Numbered from the stretch's first letter, positions 42,289 to 51,823 are shown. The stretch is DNA of 64,000 nucleotides from an uncultured Oscillospiraceae bacterium (GCA_902492045.1 CABUKB010000002.1:93912-157911); one strand, 5' to 3'. Translations and numbers: made by a program. The notes: a model not told the origin generated them from the sequence alone.

Positions 42289-44280
42289 GTGACCACCCTT
42301 CGATTCGACGAGCTGACCCTTCGGGCCGGTCATTTGGGCAAAGAAAGCGATCTCCCCTCCATTCTGCCTGTGTACAATATCCAGACCGAAAAAAGTGCCA
42401 AACTGGATGAGGACGATGAAATTTTTATTGATATTGGGAGAATACGCAGTATCTTTCCTTATAACCAACAGGATCTGTACGACCGCGCCCTGGAACCCCA
42501 TACCTTCCATGCGGCCATTCTGGAAAACGAGTTCTTGAAAGCGGTGTTTCTCCCAGAACACGGAGGGCGCCTTTGGTCGCTTTACGATAAAAAGGCCGGC
42601 CGGGACCTGCTGTATGTCAACGACGCTGTCCGCTACGGCAACCTGGCCCTTCGCAACGCCTGGTTCAGCGGCGGGGTGGAATGGAACATCGGTATGATCG
42701 GCCACAGCCCGTTTACCTGCTCGCCGTTGTTTACGGCGCGTCTCGAAGCGGAAGATGGCACGCCCATTCTGAGGATGTACGAATATGAACGTCTGCGCGG
42801 CGTAACCTATCAAATGGATTTTTCCCTTCCGGAGGGTTCTTCCTTTCTGTTCTGCCGGATGCGCATCACCAATCTGCAGAATAAAACCATTCCCATGTAT
42901 TGGTGGAGCAATATCGCGGTTCCGGAGACCCCGGACCGCCGCGTTGTCGTGCCCGCCGACGAATCTTATTACAGTTCCACCGGGATCGCCAAAACCCCCC
43001 TCCCCATACGGGCGGGCCGAGATGTCACCTATCCGGTCCATACCGAATGCTCGATGGATTACTTTTACCGCGTGCCGGATGACAGCCGAAAATACATCGC
43101 CCATCTGGACAAAGACGGCTATGGCCTGGTTCAAACCTCCACCCGCCGGTTAAAAGGCCGCAAGTTGTTCGTCTGGGGCCAGCACACCGGCGGGCATACC
43201 TGGCAGCGATTTCTCACCGACAAGGCCGGTGACTACTCTGAAATCCAAGCCGGACTTGCACACACGCAGTATGAATGCCTGCCCATGCCGCCATGCTCCG
43301 CCTGGGAATGGGTGGAGGCCTATGGCGCGCTGTCAGCGGATCCCGTCAAAGTTCACGGGGACTGGCAGGAGGCCCGGCGTGAAGTGGAACAACAGCTCAA
43401 CAAACGCCTGTCCGCCGCTTTTCTGGAAGAGTATCTGGTCCTGTCCCGAACCGATTATGCACTGAAAAAAGGCGTGGTCATCCAGAGAGGTTCCGGGTTC
43501 GGCGCCCTTGAAAACCGCCGCCGGCAAAAGGCGGGAGAGCGGCTTTTGCCCGCCCATCTGGATTTCGGGGAACCGGGACATAGCCAGCGCCATTGGCTGA
43601 CATTGCTCGAAACCGGGGTATTCCCCTGTCCTCCGGCCGATGAACCGCCCCCATCATATATGGCGGATGACGCATGGTTTGCCTTGGTGCGGCACTCCCG
43701 CGAACAGGACAGCCAAAACTGGTACACGGCTTATATGGAAGGTCTCTTTCACATCAGCCGGGGAGCCTATGCCGAAGCCGAAACATGCTTAAAAGTCTCG
43801 CAGGGCCTCACCCCTACCTGCTGGGCCCTGTATGGCCTGGCGATCTGCCGATATGCGCAGCAGGATACGCCTGGAGCGGTTTCCTATATACTTGAAGCCA
43901 CCGAACGCAATCCAGGCGATATATCACTGGCCAGAGACGCCTGCCGTTTTTTGCAGGAGTGTGAACAATTCGCCTGCATCGTGGATCGGTATGCCGCCAT
44001 GCCGCCGGAACTCCAGCAGGACGGCAAGCTCAAATTCTATCTGGCCAACGCCTACGCCCATCTTGGAAAACTCGACCAGGCGGAAGAAATTTTGTATGAG
44101 AACGGATGCCTCGTGGTTCCGATTCTCCGGGAAGGCGAAGTGTCTTTAACCTCTTTATGGTTCTATATCGAGGAACAAAAGCATCAAAAACGAGGCGAGC
44201 CTTTCGACATTCAGACTGCACAGCCTCCCGCCCATCTTGATTTCCGCACGGCATTGACCACCCCGCCGTGCAATGCATAG
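42289..44280 (+). CDS. DUF5107/TPR protein, probable carbohydrate-active or sugar-sensing
   Basis: A 663-residue soluble protein. The first 330 residues have the DUF5107 pattern with a galactose-mutarotase-like beta-sandwich: FLKAVFLPEHGGRLWSLYDKKAGRDLLY, NAWFSGGVEWNIGMIGHSPFT, MYWWSNIAVPE. The rest holds TPR-like helices (EGLFHISRGAYAEAETCLKVSQGL, LANAYAHLGKLDQAEEILYENG). Such proteins occur with glycan-use genes; mutarotase-like activity or sugar binding is an inference. GTG start with AAGGAG ten bases upstream. Confidence 0.82.
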   Translation: MTTLRFDELTLRAGHLGKESDLPSILPVYNIQTEKSAKLDEDDEIFIDIGRIRSIFPYNQQDLYDRALEPHTFHAAILENEFLKAVFLPEHGGRLWSLYDKKAGRDLLYVNDAVRYGNLALRNAWFSGGVEWNIGMIGHSPFTCSPLFTARLEAEDGTPILRMYEYERLRGVTYQMDFSLPEGSSFLFCRMRITNLQNKTIPMYWWSNIAVPETPDRRVVVPADESYYSSTGIAKTPLPIRAGRDVTYPVHTECSMDYFYRVPDDSRKYIAHLDKDGYGLVQTSTRRLKGRKLFVWGQHTGGHTWQRFLTDKAGDYSEIQAGLAHTQYECLPMPPCSAWEWVEAYGALSADPVKVHGDWQEARREVEQQLNKRLSAAFLEEYLVLSRTDYALKKGVVIQRGSGFGALENRRRQKAGERLLPAHLDFGEPGHSQRHWLTLLETGVFPCPPADEPPPSYMADDAWFALVRHSREQDSQNWYTAYMEGLFHISRGAYAEAETCLKVSQGLTPTCWALYGLAICRYAQQDTPGAVSYILEATERNPGDISLARDACRFLQECEQFACIVDRYAAMPPELQQDGKLKFYLANAYAHLGKLDQAEEILYENGCLVVPILREGEVSLTSLWFYIEEQKHQKRGEPFDIQTAQPPAHLDFRTALTTPPCNA

Positions 44281-44363
44281 GGTATACCTAGAAGCCGCAA
44301 AAGAGGAGGGCTTCGTTTCATTGATAAGATGCGTAAGATGATTTTTTGGACCATGCATAGTTT

Positions 44364-44404
44364 AAGGGGCCGCCGCAAAAGGATTCCTTTTGCGGCGGCC
44401 CCTT
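44364..44404. terminator. Hairpin between DUF5107 and ligA genes
   Basis: Perfect 19-bp arms (44364-44382, 44386-44404) with a three-base loop, centred on the GCCGCAAAA/TTTTGCGGC core also seen in the spo0A terminator. T tracts on both sides are short, so it probably works as a bidirectional terminator by stem strength. Confidence 0.75.
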
Positions 44405-44422
44405 GTTTCAAACGGCGTGGAT

Positions 44423-46399
44423 TCACCTGAGCATTTCTTCAAAGTCCGCCTGGCCGATAATCCGGATACCGAGTTGCCGGGCTTTTGCAAGTTTACTGCC
44501 CGCATCCTCTCCGGCAAGAACCAGCGACGTTTTTTTGGATACGCTGCTGGAGGTTTTCCCGCCGTACCGTTCGATGAGCGCGGCGGCTTCCTCCCTTTTC
44601 ATCGTCGGGAGGGTTCCGGTGAGGACAAAGGTCATGCCGGAAAATCTCGTATCCACCTGTTGGACGTTGTCCACCATGCGCACCCCCGCCTGTTTGAGCT
44701 CTTCCACCATGACGCGGGAAGGCTCAAGACGGAAAAAGTTCACCACACTTTCAGCCATGATCTCCCCAAATCCATCAATGGCGTTGATCTCTTCCTTCGA
44801 CGCGTTTACCACCGCCTCCATGGTGCCAAACCGTCCGGCGAGCAGCTTGGCAGCTTTTTGTCCGATATGGCGAATCCCCAGCGCATAGATTACCCGGTCA
44901 AGCCCAGCTTTTTTTGATTGGTCCAACGCTGCCAGCAGATTGTCCGCCGACTTCTCCCCCATGCGGTCCAGGGCCGCCACCTCGTCACGGTTCAAATGAT
45001 AGAGATCGTAAACGTGGGCGATCAGGCCCGCATTCATAAGCTGTTCGAGTACCGCCGGGCCAAGCCCCTCGATGTCCATGGCGTCCCTCGAAGCAAAATG
45101 GATCAAATGGCGCAGTCGTTGCGCCGGGCAATCCGGATTCAAGCAGCGCAGGGCCGCCTCTCCCTCTTCCCTGCTGACCGGTGCGCCGCAGGAGGGGCAA
45201 TTGTCTGGCATCTGATAGGGCGTTCCCCCGCCGTGGCTGGATACTCGTACCACCTCGGGAATGATATCCCCGGCTTTGCGCAGCACAACGCGGTCGCCAA
45301 TGGCCAATTCTTTCTCCCGGATGAACTCCTCGTTGTGCAGTGTGGCCCGGCTGACGGTCGTCCCCGCCAGCTCCACCGGTTCGAATAGGCCGGTCGGCGT
45401 AAGGACGCCGGTACGTCCGACGTTGATCTCCACGTCGGTTAAAACCGTCTCTTTTTCTTCCGGTGGATATTTGAATGCCACCGCCCATTTGGGAAATTTG
45501 GATGTATTGCCCAAACGATCCCGTTGCGCAAAATCATCCACTTTGATGACCGCCCCATCAATATCGAAAGAAAGGGTTCGGCGCATTTCCCCGATCCGCT
45601 CCACTTCGGCAATCGCCGCGTCGATGGAACCGGTTTTTTTGTAAAATGGAATGATGGGGAATCCCCATTCCCGCATACGTTCAAGAGAAGCGGCATGACT
45701 GTGGATATCTTCCCCCTCCACCAACTGAAGGTTGAAGACAAATAGATCGAGACCCCGCCCCTTTGTCACCCTGGGGTCTTTCTGCCGCAGGGAGCCGGCC
45801 GCCGCATTCCGGGGATTCTTAAATGGCTTCTCCCCCTCCAGTTCCTGACGCTCCACCAACTCAGCAAAGTTTTCGCGGGGCATATACACCTCTCCACGGA
45901 CGATGACGCGGGGGACCGGGCTGGACAGACGGGCCGGTATGGAACGGATGGTCCGCAGATTCGCCGAGACATCCTCCCCTGTCATGCCGTCTCCCCGCGT
46001 GGCGCCTCTCCGGAATACGCCGTCTACATATTCGAGGGCGATGGACAGACCGTCGATTTTGGGTTCCACCACATACTGCGGATCCTCGATTATCTCGCGG
46101 ATCCGGCTATCAAATTCCCGTAGTTCCTCGATATCGAACACATCCTGGAGACTTGCCATCGGCACTTCATGAACAACGGGAGTAAAAAGAGCGGACAAAT
46201 CACCATGCAGACGCTGGGTATAGGAATCCGCCGTAATCAACTGCGGATATTCGGCCTCCAGTTTCCGAAGCTCCCTGGTCAGGGCATCGAATTCACTGTC
46301 TTCGATTTCCGGATCATCCAGATCATAATACCGGTGGCTGTGATAATCAATCTGTTCCTGCAGCGCGGCGACCCGCTGCTTGGCTTCCTCAAAATCCAT
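44423..46399 (-). CDS. ligA: NAD-dependent DNA ligase
   Basis: Seals nicks in replication and repair using NAD. Order of domains: Ia (HSHRYYDLDDPEIEDSEFD), adenylation with Lys in PKIDGLSIAL, OB fold, a four-Cys zinc finger (CPSCGAPV...CLNPDCPAQ), HhH repeats (FGTMEAVVNASKEEINAIDGFG) and BRCT domain (FSGMTFVLTGTLPTMKREEA) at the end. 658 residues, normal. No pcrA stands upstream as is common elsewhere; instead yunB precedes it by 61 bp. Confidence 0.98.
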   Translation of the reverse strand: MDFEEAKQRVAALQEQIDYHSHRYYDLDDPEIEDSEFDALTRELRKLEAEYPQLITADSYTQRLHGDLSALFTPVVHEVPMASLQDVFDIEELREFDSRIREIIEDPQYVVEPKIDGLSIALEYVDGVFRRGATRGDGMTGEDVSANLRTIRSIPARLSSPVPRVIVRGEVYMPRENFAELVERQELEGEKPFKNPRNAAAGSLRQKDPRVTKGRGLDLFVFNLQLVEGEDIHSHAASLERMREWGFPIIPFYKKTGSIDAAIAEVERIGEMRRTLSFDIDGAVIKVDDFAQRDRLGNTSKFPKWAVAFKYPPEEKETVLTDVEINVGRTGVLTPTGLFEPVELAGTTVSRATLHNEEFIREKELAIGDRVVLRKAGDIIPEVVRVSSHGGGTPYQMPDNCPSCGAPVSREEGEAALRCLNPDCPAQRLRHLIHFASRDAMDIEGLGPAVLEQLMNAGLIAHVYDLYHLNRDEVAALDRMGEKSADNLLAALDQSKKAGLDRVIYALGIRHIGQKAAKLLAGRFGTMEAVVNASKEEINAIDGFGEIMAESVVNFFRLEPSRVMVEELKQAGVRMVDNVQQVDTRFSGMTFVLTGTLPTMKREEAAALIERYGGKTSSSVSKKTSLVLAGEDAGSKLAKARQLGIRIIGQADFEEMLR

Positions 46400-46460
46400 C
46401 CCGGACCCTCTCTTCTTCTGCAGATGGATTTAGTATACCAAATTATGTGGGATTTTTCCA

Positions 46461-47210
46461 CTATTTCACGTCGGCGTAATCAAAGATTTTTCGCACCATA
46501 TCCGCCTGATCGCCATCCACTTGGGTGAAGGAATCCGGAACTTCCCCGACCAGGACGGTCTCCGCCACCAGATAATTGGTGGTGGTTTCGATGGACGACC
46601 GGATTCCGGGAATGGCGGCGTAAATCCGGACCGTGACCTCCAACTCGATCTGATGGGATGTCTGATTGACTCCGGCGCTGGTGAACCGGCTGTTCATGAC
46701 GGAGAGCGCCGTGCCACTCATGCTGATTTTGATGGGTATGTAGGGACCACGGCCGGTGAAGAAATCCCCGCCGATCAGATTTCCGGACGGGATCTCCACG
46801 GTCTGCTTTTTATATTTTTCCAGTTCGTCCATCACGGCATTGGTGGCCTCCGCTTTGAGGCGGTTGATTTGTACCACGTCCGCCTCGATGGAGGTGATGG
46901 TTCCTTCTTCGTTTCTGTCCACCGTCACCAGCTGATCATAAGAGATGCCGGATGCGGCGAGTGCTTTTTCCACCCCGTCATTGACCGCCCGCGTCGCCAC
47001 CCATTTGGCGGCCGTCTCGCCATAGGATTGAATGAGCGGACGCAAGTTGCGGTCCATGATAATCAGCAGCCCGACCAACAGACAAAAAAACGCCAGGATT
47101 CGCAGCCGGGTCGACAGCCTTCCCTTTCCCCCTTCTTCCGGGCGGCGGACGGGAGGCAGTCTCCTTCCAAAGGCCCGTCGTTTTCCCAAACGCCTGCGCA
47201 CCGCGATCAC
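46461..47210 (-). CDS. yunB: Sporulation protein YunB
   Basis: A 249-residue protein with a basic N-terminus, one membrane helix (ILAFFCLLVGLLIIMD) and the YunB domain: VNDGVEKALAASGISYDQLVTVDRNEEG, INRLKAEATNAV, IPSGNLIGGDFFTGRGPYIPIK, and ETTTNYLVAETVLVGEVPDSF. YunB is made in the mother cell under SigE and is needed for normal spores. Start is GTG at 47210 or, with better spacing from GGAAAGGG, GTG at 47201. Confidence 0.93.
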   Translation of the reverse strand: MIAVRRRLGKRRAFGRRLPPVRRPEEGGKGRLSTRLRILAFFCLLVGLLIIMDRNLRPLIQSYGETAAKWVATRAVNDGVEKALAASGISYDQLVTVDRNEEGTITSIEADVVQINRLKAEATNAVMDELEKYKKQTVEIPSGNLIGGDFFTGRGPYIPIKISMSGTALSVMNSRFTSAGVNQTSHQIELEVTVRIYAAIPGIRSSIETTTNYLVAETVLVGEVPDSFTQVDGDQADMVRKIFDYADVK

Positions 47211-47329
47211 GCCCTTTCCGCAATGATGTCTTTATCACAGTTTATACGGGACATGAACAAGAGGTGAATCTTGAAATTCAAAAAATAGGATGTATTTCTG
47301 TCTTCTTCGGCTCATTTCCGGAAAAATTC

Positions 47330-47358
47330 GTGCAACTGTTTCATTTTTCTGGTATACT
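47330..47358 (+). promoter_or_regulatory. Promoter of the DUF2079 gene
   Basis: GTGCAA (47330-47335), 17 bp, TATACT (47353-47358), 32 bp before the TTG start. Confidence 0.55.
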
Positions 47359-47389
47359 GAACCTGCAAGTACGTTTGGGAGGGACCGTT

Positions 47390-49162
47390 TTGTCTATCCG
47401 TCGTTTCTTTACACCCGAAAAGCTGATGGTGCGTTTTCTGGCATCCTGGTGCGGTGCCGGGCTAATCTCCTTGTTTTTGGTACCGTACGATTTTCACAGG
47501 ATTGATTTTGTCAAACAGGTGCCGCTACTTCCTTTTATCGGCTGTATCGGCGTTCTTTTTCTCATTCTATCCTTGCTGGCCGTCTTCTTCCCTTCCGGAA
47601 AGACCGATCATTACGGGATGTTTCTTCTTGTGTACGCCTATGCCCTGGTCCTGACGGCACAGAAGCAGGACACCTGGTTCGGCCTCGGGATTCTCATCGT
47701 CCTCACCTTTATTGGCTATTATTTGCTCAAAGACGATAAGCTCGGACTTCTTCATATGCCCCTGTCAACCAAGGCCGTTTACGGCATACTGGCCGGGTGC
47801 GCCGCCGTCTACATCCTCTACACGGGCGGACTGACCAGCCTGCGGTATACCACCTATAGTTCGTCCACCTATGATCTGGGCATTTTCTCCCAAATGTTTT
47901 ATTGGATGAAAGAAACCGGCCTGCCCATGACGACCTGCGAGCGCAATGATCTTGTCTCCCACTTTGCTATCCATATTTCTCCCATCTATTATGTTCTGCT
48001 GCCTTTCTACGCCCTGTTTCCCAGCCCTGTCACCCTGCAGATCTCTCAGGCGGTGATTCTGGCCAGTGGCGTGATTCCCGTTATCCTCCTCTGCCGGCAT
48101 ATGGCGCTCGGAAACCGTTCCACCCTGATGATCGGATTTGCCTACTGTTTCTTTCCCGCCCTGACCGGCGGATGCTTTTACGATATACATGAGAATTTCT
48201 TTCTCACGCCCCTGTTATTGTGGCTCTTTTACTTCTACGAACGAAAGAAATGGCCTTTGTTCTGGATTTTTGTTGTGCTGGTCCTTTCCGTCAAAGAGGA
48301 CGCGGCGATTTATATCGCCTGCATCGGCCTGTATCTGCTGATCTGCCGCAAGGAATGGATCCGGGGACCGATCCTTTTTGTGGGGGCCGCCGGTTATTTT
48401 CTGGGAGCGTACGCGTATTTGCAGTCTCAAGAATACGGCTCTCTTCTCAGCAGCCATTTCAGCAGCCTGATGACCGATCCCTCGGCGGGCCCATTCAACA
48501 TTGTCCGCACCCTCCTGCTCGATCCGGGATATATGTTCAGCATGGTATTCAAAGACGAAAAGCTGCTGTATCTGATCACGATGCTGCTGCCCGTCGCCTG
48601 CATTCCCCTGTTCAACAAGCGCCTCTCCCAGTTGGTGCTTCTCCTGCCCTTTCTGGTCATCAACCTTTTGTCCGATTATCCTTACCATCATAGCCTGTAT
48701 TTTCAGTATGGATTCGCCGCCGTCGCCTTGTTTTTCTATCTGACCGTCCGAAATACCGCGGCATTCGACAATTCAAAACGCCGAAAGGCCCTTCCCTTCG
48801 CGGTTATGGCCACCGTCGTCCTTTTTCTTTCCACCATGAGCAATCAGACTTTTTATCTGCAGCGCGCGATTGAAAACCGGGAGACCAATCAAAAACTCGA
48901 CCATTATCTCGAGTCGATCCCGGAAGAGGCGTCGGTCACGGCGTCCGGGTATTTCACGCCGAAACTCGCACAACGGCGCATTCTGTATCATTATCCGGCC
49001 GATCATCAGACCGAGTACGTCGTTCTGGATTTGCGTTCGGTCAGAGAACCGGGCGGTGTAACGGCAGTGGCTGAATTCGAAGCACAGGGATATGTTCGTG
49101 TCGCCTATGAGGAGGGCCTGATCGCCGTCCTTCAAAACACGGACTATGCCGGCTCAACATAA
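47390..49162 (+). CDS. DUF2079 polytopic membrane protein
   Basis: A 590-residue membrane protein with about a dozen hydrophobic helices and a soluble C-terminal domain. The blocks YDLGIFSQMFYWMKETG, ERNDLVSHFAIHISPIYYVLLPFYALFPSP and CFYDIHENFFLTPLLLW are those of DUF2079, a GT-C glycosyltransferase-like fold that may use lipid-linked sugars (inference). TTG start at 47390 is fixed by GGGAGGG six bases upstream; the open frame beyond it is ignored. Monocistronic with a terminator at 49172. Confidence 0.85.
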   Translation: MSIRRFFTPEKLMVRFLASWCGAGLISLFLVPYDFHRIDFVKQVPLLPFIGCIGVLFLILSLLAVFFPSGKTDHYGMFLLVYAYALVLTAQKQDTWFGLGILIVLTFIGYYLLKDDKLGLLHMPLSTKAVYGILAGCAAVYILYTGGLTSLRYTTYSSSTYDLGIFSQMFYWMKETGLPMTTCERNDLVSHFAIHISPIYYVLLPFYALFPSPVTLQISQAVILASGVIPVILLCRHMALGNRSTLMIGFAYCFFPALTGGCFYDIHENFFLTPLLLWLFYFYERKKWPLFWIFVVLVLSVKEDAAIYIACIGLYLLICRKEWIRGPILFVGAAGYFLGAYAYLQSQEYGSLLSSHFSSLMTDPSAGPFNIVRTLLLDPGYMFSMVFKDEKLLYLITMLLPVACIPLFNKRLSQLVLLLPFLVINLLSDYPYHHSLYFQYGFAAVALFFYLTVRNTAAFDNSKRRKALPFAVMATVVLFLSTMSNQTFYLQRAIENRETNQKLDHYLESIPEEASVTASGYFTPKLAQRRILYHYPADHQTEYVVLDLRSVREPGGVTAVAEFEAQGYVRVAYEEGLIAVLQNTDYAGST

Positions 49163-49171
49163 ATCGAATGA

Positions 49172-49208
49172 ACCCGGCCGGGGCTGATTCGCTCCGGCCG
49201 GGTTTTAT
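49172..49208. terminator. Terminator between DUF2079 gene and dpaB
   Basis: Ten-bp arms ACCCGGCCGG (49172-49181) and CCGGCCGGGT (49194-49203), then TTTAT on the plus strand. Confidence 0.85.
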
Positions 49209-49233
49209 ATAGGCTGACGGTCCGATGACACCC

Positions 49234-49806
49234 TTATGAAAACAACGGCTGCAATTGTATGCCGTTCATGGCAGCCGCCATGGTATCCGAAATGCGGGTG
49301 AAATCCGCCACCAGGGAATTCGGTTTGTTCTCGGCGTCGTCTTGGCTCATCGGGACAAAATAGATATTCTTGGTGTTTTTAAGCAGGGCAATATTGCGCA
49401 TGGAGGCTCCCAGCGCGTCGTTGGTGGAAACCGCCAGCACCACCGGGCGGCTGCGCCGCAGGTGGGATTTGACGGCCAGAGAAACCGGTGTGTCGCTCAA
49501 ACCGTTGGCCAGACGCCCCAGCGTGGTGCCCGTGCAGGGAGCGACAACCATAATGTCGAAAAGGCCTTTCGGTCCGATTGGCTCAACCTGTGTGAGCGTG
49601 GTCATGGGCTCGCGGCCGGTCAATTCGATGAGCCGGCGGCGAAAATCCTCCGCTTTTCCGAATCGGGTATCCAGGGAGGAGGCGTTGAAGGACAGGATCG
49701 GAGTGACTTCCATGCCCGCCTTAACCAATTCGTTTATCTGGACAATCACCCGGTCAAATGTACAAAATGAGCCGGACATCGCAAAGCCGACAGATAGCTG
49801 CATCAT
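49234..49806 (-). CDS. dpaB: Dipicolinate synthase subunit B
   Basis: Flavoprotein-like subunit (SpoVFB) that with DpaA oxidises dihydrodipicolinate to dipicolinic acid, the spore-core chelator. Features: VGFAMSGSFCTF (flavin phosphate loop), VVAPCTGTTLGRLANGLSDTPVSLAVKSHLR and NDALGASMRNIALLKN. 190 residues, normal. Its ATG overlaps the dpaA stop. Confidence 0.96.
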   Translation of the reverse strand: MMQLSVGFAMSGSFCTFDRVIVQINELVKAGMEVTPILSFNASSLDTRFGKAEDFRRRLIELTGREPMTTLTQVEPIGPKGLFDIMVVAPCTGTTLGRLANGLSDTPVSLAVKSHLRRSRPVVLAVSTNDALGASMRNIALLKNTKNIYFVPMSQDDAENKPNSLVADFTRISDTMAAAMNGIQLQPLFS

Positions 49807-50675
49807 CGGGCTCCCTCCTTCACCATGTTGAGTATTGTTTTTTTAATAATCTCTCCGGCTGTTTTCGGGGCCACCCTTCCCGGAAGGGAGAGCGCCCAAA
49901 TGGTCTTGATCTGTAATTCCGCCGCAGCGTTGAAATCCACGCCCCCCGGCCTGGAAGCCAGATCAATCAACAAGGTCTCTTTCTCCATGCCTTTCAGGAT
50001 TTCCCGTCCGAACAGCAAAACCGGCACCGTGTTGAAAATAACGTCAAAGGCTCCGGCATTCGCCAGATTATCCAATTCCAGCGTATCGCACCCCGCCGCC
50101 TTGGCCCAGGCAAGGTCCGCAAATTTGCGAGCGGCCACGGTCACATGCGCGCCCAGCGAAATCAGACGCTTGGACAGGGTGCGTCCTACCCTTCCGTATC
50201 CGGTGACGAGGCATTTCGACCCGTCGATGGTGATCGGCAGTTCCTCCATGGCCAACTGGATCGCCCCTTCCGCTGTCGGAACGGCGTTCATGACGGCCAG
50301 TTCTTCGCGCTGCAGGTAGTCCGAAATGATCAGTCCGCGGCACTCCGCCTCCTTTCGCACCACTTCCGAGATCTTTCCCCCTACCAGGAATTGATCCTGT
50401 ACCAGGCCGTTGAGTACCTGGTCAAGAGGAATCCGCATCCGCGAAAAAGGGGCATTGACGGTTGTGCCGTCGGTTGTCACCGGCAGAGGCAGGATGATGC
50501 AGTCCGCGAGTGTCACGGCCTGAACCGGATTGGTACAGCCCGTGACGCAGGGAGGAAGGTCGGTACCATCAAATCCGGAGGTAATCACCTTATACCCATC
50601 CGCTGCCAACAGTCCGGCAAGATAGGCGGAGCGCAGATCTCCTCCTATTACCGCAAAAGTCTCTATGTTGCGCAT
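49803..50675 (-). CDS. dpaA: Dipicolinate synthase subunit A
   Basis: Rossmann-fold subunit (SpoVFA) of dipicolinate synthase. The start ETFAVIGGDLRSAYLAGLLAADGY, the middle TGYGRVGRTLSKRLISLGAHVTVAARK and the end SLPGRVAPKTAGEIIKKTI are typical. 290 residues. The ATG at 50675 lies seven bases after GGAGGG, better than 50681. A SigK-like -10 is found 47 bp upstream (50722-50730), fitting mother-cell expression. Confidence 0.96.
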   Translation of the reverse strand: MRNIETFAVIGGDLRSAYLAGLLAADGYKVITSGFDGTDLPPCVTGCTNPVQAVTLADCIILPLPVTTDGTTVNAPFSRMRIPLDQVLNGLVQDQFLVGGKISEVVRKEAECRGLIISDYLQREELAVMNAVPTAEGAIQLAMEELPITIDGSKCLVTGYGRVGRTLSKRLISLGAHVTVAARKFADLAWAKAAGCDTLELDNLANAGAFDVIFNTVPVLLFGREILKGMEKETLLIDLASRPGGVDFNAAAELQIKTIWALSLPGRVAPKTAGEIIKKTILNMVKEGAR

Positions 50676-50721
50676 ATCCATACCCTCCATTATGTTTTCA
50701 TCCTATCCGGGTCTTACGTTC

Positions 50722-50747
50722 TATCCTATGACAGTCTGTTTGGTTGT
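50722..50747 (-). promoter_or_regulatory. SigK-like promoter candidate for dpaAB
   Basis: On the minus strand CATAGGATA (50722-50730) fits the SigK -10 pattern CATAnnnTA, with an AC dinucleotide 17 bases upstream where the -35 is expected. Bacillus spoVF is SigK-dependent. The rest of the region to 50999 has no gene. Confidence 0.5.
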
Positions 50748-50860
50748 GTGAGTCTGCCGAAACACGAAATTTTCCCCCTCCTCGCTCAAGTTTCATGTAT
50801 AACAATATTTTATGCTCCGTTGGAGGACCATGACGGACAAAATTCACAGATCAAAGAAAC

Positions 50861-50895
50861 GAGCCTGCCCCCGGGCCTGAGCCGGGGGCAGGCTC
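50861..50895. repeat. G/C-rich hairpin
   Basis: Arms GAGCCTGCCCCCGG (50861-50874) and CCGGGGGCAGGCTC (50882-50895) are perfect complements. It lies beside the terminator at 50913 and may add to it. Confidence 0.65.
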
Positions 50896-50908
50896 GCTGC
50901 ATAAAGCG

Positions 50909-50942
50909 AGTAAAAGGCCAATCCCTCCGGGGATTGGCCTTT
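50909..50942 (-). terminator. Intrinsic terminator after the HAD phosphatase gene
   Basis: Arms 50913-50925 and 50931-50942 pair; the minus-strand exit is TTTTACTC. Confidence 0.8.
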
Positions 50943-50998
50943 GTTCCATTCTTATGAGAGTGCTGCCTCTCCTGCCAAAATCGGTCCATGCGCGGCCG

Positions 50999-51823
50999 TC
51001 AGCCAAGCGGCGATGCCTGGATGAGGATATCCCGCAGTTCGGCCAGGGATTCCACAATCATATCCGGAGGTGTTGGTGAAGTTTCCGCCTCTTTAAGCGA
51101 TGCTTCTCCCGTGAGAACCAGAATGGAGGTAACAGGGGTCTGATGCGCCAAGGCTATATCGGTATACAACCGGTCGCCGATTACCGCCAGTTCCTCCGGC
51201 CGAAAACCGGTTTCATCGAGAATAAATTCGAGCGTATGCCGGGTGGGTTTCCCAAAAAATTCGGGGGTTACTCCTGTGGAAGCTTCAATCACTTTGGCTA
51301 AAGAGCCGCAGTCCGGCATCCATCCCCCGTTTTCCACCGGGCAGTTCCAATCCGGGTTGACGCCGTAAAAAGCAGCGCCCGCACGCACCGCGTCACATGC
51401 CGCCCAGATGTCCTGATAGGTGATATCCGTATCGAAACCCAGTACGACGGCGTCGGGCCGGTCACCGGCATTGACCAGAAACCCCGCCTCCTGAAAATCC
51501 TGAAGAAGGCAACTCGTACCCAATACCATCATATGGCCTCCGGGATACCGGTCCTTCAAAATCCGAATCGCCACCTGATTGGAGATATACATCCATTCAG
51601 GCGGAATGGCAATCCCCATGCGGGCGAGTTTATCCAAATACGCCTGGCGGTTCTTTGAGGAATTATTAGTAAAAAAGCGGTATGTCCGTCCCGTTTGCAG
51701 CACGGTATGTAAAAACGATGTTGTAAAGTCAAACAGCTTGTCTCCCAGATAGATCGTGCCGTCCATATCCAATAAAAAACAACGGATTTTCTGTAAGCGG
51801 TGCGCTGTCTCGCTATCCGTCAC
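50999..51823 (-). CDS. HAD-IIA family phosphatase (NagD-like)
   Basis: A 274-residue haloacid dehalogenase phosphatase with nucleophile loop FLLDMDGTIYLGDKLF, motif II FFTNNSSKN, lysine motif GKPTRHTLEF and the acidic VIGDRLYTDIALA. Of the NagD/p-nitrophenyl phosphatase class, acting on small phosphorylated sugars or nucleotides. GTG start. It ends a four-gene minus-strand run (exonuclease, DUF2752, HAD). Confidence 0.9.
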   Translation of the reverse strand: MTDSETAHRLQKIRCFLLDMDGTIYLGDKLFDFTTSFLHTVLQTGRTYRFFTNNSSKNRQAYLDKLARMGIAIPPEWMYISNQVAIRILKDRYPGGHMMVLGTSCLLQDFQEAGFLVNAGDRPDAVVLGFDTDITYQDIWAACDAVRAGAAFYGVNPDWNCPVENGGWMPDCGSLAKVIEASTGVTPEFFGKPTRHTLEFILDETGFRPEELAVIGDRLYTDIALAHQTPVTSILVLTGEASLKEAETSPTPPDMIVESLAELRDILIQASPLG

